Source: Lentisphaerota bacterium (GTDB lineage Bacteria > Verrucomicrobiota > Kiritimatiellia > JAAZAB01). Taken from it: 20,408 nucleotides of DNA. The stretch covers positions 1 through 20,408 of the forward strand of contig JAIVGW010000007.1 in assembly GCA_020201415.1 (NCBI GenBank). The letters are read 5' to 3'. Both the position numbers and the translations under genes were made by a program. Positions 1 to 7,034 of this stretch are shown here, piece by piece; position 1 is the first letter of the stretch, and the number at the start of each line of letters is the position of its first letter. The notes beneath the pieces were generated by a model. It was not told where the DNA came from and searched no databases. It saw nothing but the letters and a program-made list of their open reading frames with translations.

Positions 1-2367
1 ACGTGGCGCGAAGATGCCCAGGCGGACCGGCAGCGGGCCGCCATTGATTTCGCGCAGGAGGGCTTGGGCTACACCGAATTTTGGCGCCCAGGGCGCAATC
101 CCCCACCAGCCCAGACCCATGTCGTGCGGAATGGGGATGGGCGCGCCGAAGGCCGGCTGGCCGTTAATGTAACCGGCGGCGCCATCGCCGCGTATTTCCA
201 GACGGATACGGAAGGCGCCGTCCGGTCGCACCCAGACCCGGTTCTGGTTGACGGATACCGCGCCGTCCTTCCATATTTGCAGGTACAGCTTGCCTGCCTG
301 TTCGAAGCCGAAGCGAATCATGCTGCTTTCTGATCGACGGGCATAAAGCCAGAAAAACCCACGCACATCTTCAACCAGCGTGTCGATAAATCCGCTGGTC
401 ATGGTATCCGACCCATGCAGTTGCAGAACAGCTTCAGTCTGTGTCAGGTCGGTACCCAGAAACGGCGTGTCGTCGTGCTGGTCTTCGGGATCACCTGAAA
501 CCAGCCAGTTGTCGGAAATCCGGCCGGCGTGGAAATCTTCCCGAACGATGGTGGTGCGCGGCAGCAGGTTGTTCAAAATGTTTTTTTCATCGGGATTGAT
601 GGCTAGTTCCTGCATGCGTTCCAGAAATTCCATTAATCGCCAGGATTCGGGCCAGCGCAGCAGATTCCAGCGGTGAATGGTCTGGACCATCTGCTTTTCC
701 CGGCCGGGGCGTGTGCCTATTTCCAGCATACTGTTCAGGTTGGCCGCCCGGTCTCTGGACTCCGGCAACAGGCCATGCAGAATGGCGCGGGCTTCAAGAT
801 CATCGGGATAAGTTTCGATAATGCGTCTGATCTTCGCGGCCGCTGCATCGGGGCGTTTCTGCTGCAGCAACAGCTCGGCTTGGGCCAGGACGATGTCGTG
901 ATTGTCAGGGAAAAGACGTTCATACAGTTCCAGCAGTGACTGTGCCTCATCCGTCCGGCGGGTCTCGCGGCTCATTAAACGCACGCAACGCACCAGCAAG
1001 TCGATTTGTCCGGGATTACGTTCCAGGCTGGCCAGGTAGTGATCCACCGACTGGTCAATCAGGCCCATGCGCTGGTAAACATCACCGATCAGGGAGAGCG
1101 GTTCGCTGTTTTGCGGATCGAGATCGCTCCAGTGCTTCCAGATTTCAACGGCCCGTTCAAAACTGCCGGCCCGGAAGGCGGCGTGCCCGTCAGTGCGTAA
1201 AATAGCGGCCGAAGCTTCATCGGGCAAGGCCATCAACGGCGTTACCGGGCCGGTGAGCTGGTGAACGACCAGATCGTTGCTGTTGTTGGTGAGTGCGGCA
1301 TAATGGATGTCGGCGATTTGCCGGACGTGATTGTCCCGGCGCAATTCCTCGGCGGCTACTTGGTCCATGGCCACGACCAGGTTGGTCATACCCTGGAAAA
1401 GAGATGCGAGCGCGGGCGCGGTTTTCAAAAATTGCGGCAGGCACGCCACCATGTCCAGGTCATGATTTTTCATTGAACGGCTCAGCGACTGCAGCCAGGC
1501 TGTGATGCGCGCGGGTGAATGAGTGCCCTCAATCTGACTGAAGTCAGACAGGATTCCCTGGGCCGGGATGGCGGTCGCCGCTTGCGCCAGACGATCGGAT
1601 AAGTTGCCGATGCTGGTGTCCATGTTTTCAATAATGACCTCCGGAAGCAATTGCATTCGATAAATGCGCGCGAGGGTCTTGAAGAATTCCGCATCCCAGC
1701 CGAATTGTTCAGACTGGCCGCGCGCCGCCAGGCGTTGCCAGGGCGGTGCGAGGTGGGTGAAGCGAAAAGCATTGTAACCGAGCCAGGATGACAGGGCGGG
1801 GGAGGTACTCTCCACCGAATTCCATGTCAGAAAAGCCGTGGTCAATGGCTTCAGATCCAGCGAGACGATGGCGGCTTGGGCCGTGTCGGGCGATGGATAC
1901 CAGACGCTGAAGCCGACCATGCCGGGACGCAGTTCGCCGCGGATAGAGGCAATTTCATCGAATACCGGCCGCCCGTTGACGGCGGCATGGAAAAGCCGGT
2001 CGCGTAAAAATATTTCCAGACTGATCTCGCCGTTGCGGTCTGCCATGTAGCGGCCGGAAGCCAGGGTGAAGGGTTGCATGCCGGCATGCTTCTGGCGCAA
2101 CCATACGTCGCCGTTATCGCCCAGGGCGAAATAAATGTGCGACTCGCCATCCGGGGTGGCGCGGCAGAAAATACCGAATTGTCCAGACGCGATGCGCAGA
2201 CGCAGGCGCATGTGGAAGTCGCGGTACAGGTCGCTGCCGTTAAGCCAGGCCTTGGCGCCGGTGGTGTCCGGCTGGGCGGTGAAGTCGATACGGCCGTCGG
2301 CCAGAGTTAAATCGCCCCAGTCCACCAGCCAGTTAAGCGGTGAAGCCTGGTGAAAATGGCGCGTTCG
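1..2367 (-). CDS. Downstream part of the deacetylase-like fusion: LamG-like, GH18-like, TPR and second LamG-like modules (runs off left edge)
   Basis: An open frame of 789 codons reads leftward from a stop at 2368-2370 to the window edge with no interruption. It is the natural continuation of the gene starting at 3185: adding one T in the T4 run (2353-2356) fuses the two as AIFHQASPLNW. Modules in order: a concanavalin/LamG-like beta-sandwich (about 1830-2320), a GH18-like TIM-barrel segment (about 1290-1810), TPR helices (about 640-1200), and a second LamG-like module (about 1-560) with a GLGWWG motif. The TPR plus second LamG part is clearly paralogous to the protein encoded at 4692-7034. 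The GH18-type signature at 1537-1560 reads QGILSDFS, where active enzymes have DGxDxDxE, so only the Asp at the sixth position survives. The family roles (polymer binding, protein contacts in the periplasm) are inferred. The true C-terminus lies outside the window. No convincing independent start is seen, so I treat it as part of the upstream gene. Confidence 0.8.
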
Positions 2368-3185
2368 TCAAACTGCCCGAAGTCACCGTAGGGATAGGCG
2401 TAGGCCAGCGGGGTGTAGCCGGTCTCATCCATGATGATTCTGCGGCAGGTATTATGATCTTCCATCAGGCGCTGGCGGAAATCTTCCGGTGATTCATACT
2501 GCATTTCACTGGTCAACCAGCGGGGGGTAGTCATGAAGTTGTTTTGGTTGCCCTCGCTGTCGGCGGTCACCTGCGCAAATCCGTCATGACTCTGAGCCCC
2601 TGCTTCCCAGGCGCGACTGAGCAGCATTGATCGTATATATGGCCAGCGCAGCGCCGCCTGATCCTTGTCCTCGATGGGCTTGGTCCACAGAAACATCACG
2701 GCGGACCAGCCGGCGCGCCGCAGTACCTGCCGCGCGTCAAAATACGATGATTTACGGGCATGGTCGAAGGTCAACAACAACGCCCGGCGTGGCAGCGGCC
2801 GGTTTTCTTCGTAAAGGGCCACAACGTCTTGCAGCGTGATGGCGTGGTAGCCGGCCTTGCGCAGCGCCGTGATCTGTTTGCGGAAGGTTTCAGGAGAGAT
2901 TTCACCGGGATTACTGGAGATGCCGGTGTATGCCAGGGCGACGAACTCATAGGCATCCCGGGTTGCAATGGATTCCGGCCGGAAGGACATCCAGTGCAGG
3001 ATCAGGTAACGCATGGGCATCCACCAGGCGACCAGCAGACAGAGCAGCAGCAGCAAATAAAGCCAGGCCTGGCGGTAGTTGGCCTTGAGCACCTGAACGC
3101 GCGCCGAGGCAATCGGTAATTTGTCGGCAAACCCCGGTTTGTCTGTCCCGGCGGATCTTGGTCGGTGATTTCGTTCAATCTTCAT
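2307..3185 (-). CDS. Membrane-anchored polysaccharide deacetylase-like (NodB/PgaB-type) domain, 5' part of a frameshifted long gene
   Basis: The ATG at 3185 overlaps the TGA of the glycosyltransferase gene (ATGA), which points to translational coupling. As read, the frame stops at 2307 after 292 codons; the last residues after about 278 (LHRLTGWWTGAI) are probably a frameshift artefact. A strong transmembrane helix spans residues about 41-65. The NodB-like fold follows: AYTGIS near 85, TFDH at 139-142, SHDGF at 199-203 and AYPYG at 263-267. In known enzymes (PgaB, PgdA) the motifs are TFDD and HxxxH. Here the metal-binding second Asp is His142 and the second His is missing, so catalysis is doubtful or altered. 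In pga-type systems this domain de-N-acetylates the nascent polymer in the periplasm. Its position directly after the synthase supports that context. Fold assignment is fairly sure; activity is not. Confidence 0.75.
   Translation of the reverse strand: MKIERNHRPRSAGTDKPGFADKLPIASARVQVLKANYRQAWLYLLLLLCLLVAWWMPMRYLILHWMSFRPESIATRDAYEFVALAYTGISSNPGEISPETFRKQITALRKAGYHAITLQDVVALYEENRPLPRRALLLTFDHARKSSYFDARQVLRRAGWSAVMFLWTKPIEDKDQAALRWPYIRSMLLSRAWEAGAQSHDGFAQVTADSEGNQNNFMTTPRWLTSEMQYESPEDFRQRLMEDHNTCRRIIMDETGYTPLAYAYPYGDFGQFDERAIFTRLHRLTGWWTGAI
2353..2356 (-). other. Apparent single-base frameshift in a T run (minus strand)
   Basis: On the minus strand the sequence reads GCC ATT TTC ACC and soon stops at 2307. 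If the T run had five instead of four T, it would read A-I-F-H-Q-A-S-P-L-N-W and join the 789-codon frame to the window edge. No canonical X-XXY-YYZ slippery heptamer is visible, so a sequencing indel or a real mutation is more likely than programmed frameshifting. Confidence 0.7.
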
Positions 3186-4669
3186 TGCTGTGCCCGGGTT
3201 CCCCATTTGCTGCTGGACAAGGTGAACAATGCATAATAAATCTGCCAGCAAAAAAAGAAGACATACGTCAGAGTGAAGATAAAGCCGGCCCACCAGTGGG
3301 TGCGGCCGGTTTTCTGCAAGTGATACAAAGACCATACCAGCGTAATGCCGGTAACGCCGATGATGTAGGAGGTGGTGATGACGCCGGAGACCATGGGAAC
3401 GATGAGCAGCGCTTGGAGAATAATCCAGGGCTCGATGACCGGCAGGAACATCATGGCATACCAGGAGAGGGCCGGCACGGGATGTTTGCGCCAGATGAAT
3501 GTTGACGCGTTGATCATGCCGCGGATGGAAGAACGCATCCAGCGAGCCTGCTGGCGCGTGTATTGCATCCATGATTCAGGAACGATGGTGGTGGCCAATG
3601 CTTCGTCATCATAGAGAATGCGGTAGTCGCGCAGAACCAGGTTGGTCAGACTGCGGTCGTCGCCGAAACGACCGTCAACGCCGAAAACCTTTTCCTTCAT
3701 CCATTCCTCCATCACGTGCAGTACGCAAACCCGGCGATAGGCCGAAAAGCAGCCGGGCAGGCAGCTCACCATCCCGAAAATGCTTTCTGAGGCCTTCATG
3801 ATCTTGTAGGAGAAAAAGTAGCGCACATCCTGCATCTTGGTCAACAGGTTGACCCGCGCGTTTTCCACATCCGTATGTCCGGCGATGCCGCCGACCGTGG
3901 GGTCGATGAAACCCTGGACCAGCTTTTCGATGGCGTCTGGCATCAGGAACGTATCGGAATCAACGTAAACGATAAAATCGCCGCGCGCCAGCATCGAGGC
4001 GCAGGCCATGCCGTGCGACAGGCCGCGGTTGTATTCGAAATCCACCACTACCAGACGCGGGAAGAGCGCCTGGGCCCTGAGCATTTCCTGGAGCGTGTTG
4101 TCCGTGGACCCGTCATTGATCGTCAGGACTTCCATCAGGTCCGACGGATAACCCCCAGCGTAAACGCGCGCAATGGAACGAGCAATGGATTTTTCCTCGT
4201 TCATACAGGGAATCACCACGCTGACGGCGGGATGAAATCCCACCTTGGGCGGGGGGATGTAAAAGGCCGCGAAGATAAACCGGGAGATAATGAACATCCC
4301 CACGATCACACTGTAAATATTAACCGCCGGCGCATACCAGTAGTGTTCCAGGTTGGTCACCTGCAGATAGACCGCGCCCGTCAGCAGCAAAGTGCCGATC
4401 ATTCCCAGCGTCAACACAATCCAAAGGGGTGGTTTGCCGTATAGAAAACGACGCCGTTCTTCAAGATTTTCCTCCGGCGGCAGAGGCACGGGCGTCGGCG
4501 GGGTGCAGGGCTTGTGGTGCAACACGGCGCGGCAGAAGGGGCAGACGGACGGCGAAGGCGACTCGATGACCCGGATGGACAGCTTGCAAGTCTCGCAGCG
4601 GGAAATCATGCCCTGCCAGTCGGTCGGTCTTCCCGTCCCGGGTGCGCTGTAATGGGTGTTGATGGGCAT
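3182..4669 (-). CDS. Membrane family 2 glycosyltransferase (PgaC/NodC/hyaluronan-synthase type) with N-terminal zinc ribbon
   Basis: Probable processive polysaccharide synthase of the inner membrane. With the ATG at 4669 the protein has 495 residues. Residues 25-46 hold two CxxC pairs (CETC and CPFC), a zinc-ribbon-like knuckle unusual for this family. Two membrane helices follow (about 83-103 and 116-136), then the GT2 domain with VSVVIPCMNEE, INDGSTD, YVDSD (DxD), FGDDR and QQARW (QxxRW). These are the hallmarks of cellulose, hyaluronan and poly-GlcNAc synthases. Several C-terminal helices (about 400-480) would form the translocation channel. The sugar donor is probably a UDP-sugar; UDP-GlcNAc is only a guess from PgaC likeness. 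The frame is open to an ATG at 4711, which would overlap the upstream stop by 20 bases; 4609 is a further possible start just before the zinc ribbon. The stop overlaps the next gene's ATG. Confidence 0.9.
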   Translation of the reverse strand: MPINTHYSAPGTGRPTDWQGMISRCETCKLSIRVIESPSPSVCPFCRAVLHHKPCTPPTPVPLPPEENLEERRRFLYGKPPLWIVLTLGMIGTLLLTGAVYLQVTNLEHYWYAPAVNIYSVIVGMFIISRFIFAAFYIPPPKVGFHPAVSVVIPCMNEEKSIARSIARVYAGGYPSDLMEVLTINDGSTDNTLQEMLRAQALFPRLVVVDFEYNRGLSHGMACASMLARGDFIVYVDSDTFLMPDAIEKLVQGFIDPTVGGIAGHTDVENARVNLLTKMQDVRYFFSYKIMKASESIFGMVSCLPGCFSAYRRVCVLHVMEEWMKEKVFGVDGRFGDDRSLTNLVLRDYRILYDDEALATTIVPESWMQYTRQQARWMRSSIRGMINASTFIWRKHPVPALSWYAMMFLPVIEPWIILQALLIVPMVSGVITTSYIIGVTGITLVWSLYHLQKTGRTHWWAGFIFTLTYVFFFCWQIYYALFTLSSSKWGTRAQQ

Positions 4670-4691
4670 GTGGCGGTTTTCCGGGGATTGC

Positions 4692-7034
4692 TTAAAGACG
4701 CAACAGGGCATGCGGCAGTTCCGTGTTTAGCGGTTCATGGTCGTTCATGCTGGGTAAAGCGTCACCTTCCAGAATGGGGATGATCTGGATGCGGCGCGGT
4801 CCGGCGAACAATCCGACGAAAGCGCAGATTTCCCGCAGGTAGGCTTTCCGGCTGTTGGCGTCGAGCAGCAGGATGTGCAGACTCAACGGCGTGTCCAGCA
4901 GCATCCGCTCGGTTGCGGCGATCCATTGCGGGTCAGGCATGCGCTCAACCAGCAGAGTGAAACCGTCCACGCGATCCTTGCGGGCGCGGGCCAGCAGGCC
5001 GGGGATGTCCAGGCTGATCAGATCATGGACGCGTAACAGGGGCAGGAGGCGCACCCGGTAATAACGGCAGAGCAGGCGCAGGTCATTATACTTCTCGGTA
5101 TTGCCGTCGGGAGTTACCGAACTGTCCGCCTGTTGAGTATACCAGGCGGGCGCCATGGCGCTCAGACCGCGCATGTAGTTCTTCAGTCGGTCGATGTCTT
5201 GCGCGGCGAGTGTGGTGGCGTCACCAGATTCATACAGCCCCAGCAGCACCGGCAATGGTCCGCCGCTGATCCGGCTCGCGATAACGCCGGCCCGGCCGGG
5301 CTCCGCGGCCCAGGGGGCGAATCCCCACCAACCCAGCCCCATGTCCAGCGGAATGGCCAGCGGGGCGCTGAAGGCCGGTTCGCCGTCAATGAAGCCGAAG
5401 GCGGCATCGCCCCGCAATTCAAGCCGCAGCCAGGGGTTGCGGGTCTTATGGGTGCGGTGCCACATACGGGTATGGTTCTGCAGCAATTGCCCCCGCAACC
5501 ATAATTGCAGGTAAATCCGGTCGTCTTCATCAAAGCCGAAGCGCACCATGTTATCCGCGCCCCGGCGGCTGTACATCCAGAAAAATCCCTGGGTGTGGTT
5601 AATGGAAACATCTATGAAGCCGCTCGGCATGGCATCGGATCCGATCAGGCGCAAGGCGGTTTCCGTCTGCGTCTTGTCGGTGTGCAGCACCAGTCGGCCG
5701 TCGTCCTGGAGGTTTTCACCCCGGGACGCCAGCCAGTCCTGGGAAAGGCGCCCGGCATGAAAATCTTCCCGGGCAAGGGTGGTGCGTGGCAGGAGCTGGT
5801 TGTAAACTTCGCGCTTTGCCCGGTCGGCAGCATTCACGGCCATCCGGTCGAGGAAACCCAGCAGCATCCAGGATTCCGGGTAAGTCAGCAGGTTGTGGTC
5901 GTGGATGCTCCAGGCCAGATGTGACGCCATGCCGGGGCGCTGGCCTATTTCCAGCATGGCTGCGAAGTTGTTGATGCGTTCAGACATGGTTGTCAACAGG
6001 CCGTGCAACAGCGCCAGGGCCTGCAGGCTGTCGGGGGAAAATTGTTCCGGGGCGGAGTCAACCACGGTTTGGGCCAGCAATTTGGCTTCATCGTAACGGT
6101 GGCGCCGCACCAGCCATTCGGCCTGGCCCAGGGTGATCATCGGATGATTCGGAAATAGGCGGGCGTAAAAATTCAGCAGGTCGCGGGCGGCTTCGCCCTG
6201 TCCGGCTGCGTTGTCCAGCAATCGCGCCATACGGAATACCAGACCGATCTGGCCCGGATAAACCTCCAGACTCTTCCGGTAACTGGCAATGGCATTGGTA
6301 ATATCGCCGCGGCTCAGATGCACATCGCCGATCAGGGCCACCGGTTCGGCATTGTCCGGTTCCAGGGCGTGCCATTTTTCCCAGGCGATTATGGCATTGG
6401 TATAGTTGCCGGCAGTGAAAGCGAGGCGCCCTTCCTGGCGCAGGGCCTGTGCGCGCAGTTCGGTCGTCCATATTTCATCCTTGCTTGCCGCAAAACCGTA
6501 CAGTTCGTAATACAGCGCCAGTTCCATATCACGGTAGGGCAGGGGCAGATCCCCGTTGACCGGGATATGTTCGGCTACACAGGTGGCGGACAGGTTGACG
6601 CCCGCATAGCTGTCGTAGCCGTGCAGCATCACGAACCAGACCCCCTGAGTGGGTGCATTGATGATGATCTCCTCGATATTGCCGGTGACGTAGGGCCTGA
6701 AATCATAATCACTCAAGGTCGGCGAAGCGCCGTGTCGCAGGTAAATGTCCGCATCACCGCTTTCCCCGTCGATTTTCAGCGTCAGGCGGGCCTGTCCGTC
6801 CGGAATATCTATTTTGAAAAACTGCATGGAACCGCGTTCACCCTGCAGGCCGGATGCCGCCTCCCCGCAAGACAGGGGCGTGGCCGCAATCTCCGGGGAT
6901 GTGGCGATGCCGTCCATTGCCGTAAAACTGATGCAGCACAAAATCGCCAGCGCTAACCGCTGTTTGGGCCGGGTGTCACGCCTGCTTTCAATAAATGTTC
7001 GTGTTGAAGTCATCTTGGTGTTCGCGTCAATCAT
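4692..7034 (-). CDS. Secreted PPC - TPR - LamG-like - GH18-like protein
   Basis: A 780-residue protein from the ATG at 7034, whose first codons overlap the upstream TGA (ATGATTGA). Starts at 7061 or 7013 are also possible, and no clear ribosome site decides. A basic stretch and hydrophobic segment (LALAILCCISFTA) form a signal peptide. Residues about 58-155 match the bacterial pre-peptidase C-terminal domain (SGDADIYLR, FRPYVTGN, WFVMLHGYDSYAGV). TPR-like helices follow (about 190-340), then a LamG-like beta-sandwich (about 420-595, GLGWWGFAPW). The C-terminal region (about 605-780) resembles GH18 barrels (LSAMAPAWY, YYRVRLLPLL). Its catalytic strand reads VDGFTLLVE, keeping the terminal Glu but losing two of the Asp residues of DGxDxDxE. 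The likely role is a periplasmic or surface scaffold that binds the polymer, partly like PgaA's TPR region. No beta-barrel porin segment is seen. The TPR-LamG block is paralogous to the end of the deacetylase fusion. Confidence 0.85.
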   Translation of the reverse strand: MIDANTKMTSTRTFIESRRDTRPKQRLALAILCCISFTAMDGIATSPEIAATPLSCGEAASGLQGERGSMQFFKIDIPDGQARLTLKIDGESGDADIYLRHGASPTLSDYDFRPYVTGNIEEIIINAPTQGVWFVMLHGYDSYAGVNLSATCVAEHIPVNGDLPLPYRDMELALYYELYGFAASKDEIWTTELRAQALRQEGRLAFTAGNYTNAIIAWEKWHALEPDNAEPVALIGDVHLSRGDITNAIASYRKSLEVYPGQIGLVFRMARLLDNAAGQGEAARDLLNFYARLFPNHPMITLGQAEWLVRRHRYDEAKLLAQTVVDSAPEQFSPDSLQALALLHGLLTTMSERINNFAAMLEIGQRPGMASHLAWSIHDHNLLTYPESWMLLGFLDRMAVNAADRAKREVYNQLLPRTTLAREDFHAGRLSQDWLASRGENLQDDGRLVLHTDKTQTETALRLIGSDAMPSGFIDVSINHTQGFFWMYSRRGADNMVRFGFDEDDRIYLQLWLRGQLLQNHTRMWHRTHKTRNPWLRLELRGDAAFGFIDGEPAFSAPLAIPLDMGLGWWGFAPWAAEPGRAGVIASRISGGPLPVLLGLYESGDATTLAAQDIDRLKNYMRGLSAMAPAWYTQQADSSVTPDGNTEKYNDLRLLCRYYRVRLLPLLRVHDLISLDIPGLLARARKDRVDGFTLLVERMPDPQWIAATERMLLDTPLSLHILLLDANSRKAYLREICAFVGLFAGPRRIQIIPILEGDALPSMNDHEPLNTELPHALLRL

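Noticed and set aside
2350..2360. Programmed -1 ribosomal frameshift site
   Set aside because: No slippery heptamer in the right phase and no obvious downstream pseudoknot; a lost base is simpler.
3186..3572. Upstream extension of the deacetylase frame to 3572
   Set aside because: It overlaps the GT2 coding sequence out of frame, is His-rich nonsense, and the ATGA coupling at 3185 gives a natural start.
3875..4444. Open frame of 189 codons on the plus strand
   Set aside because: Antisense to the GT2 synthase; composition (many His, Gly, Arg) typical of shadow frames.
6318..6956. Open frame of 212 codons on the plus strand
   Set aside because: Antisense to the PPC-TPR protein, which has clear domains and coupled starts.
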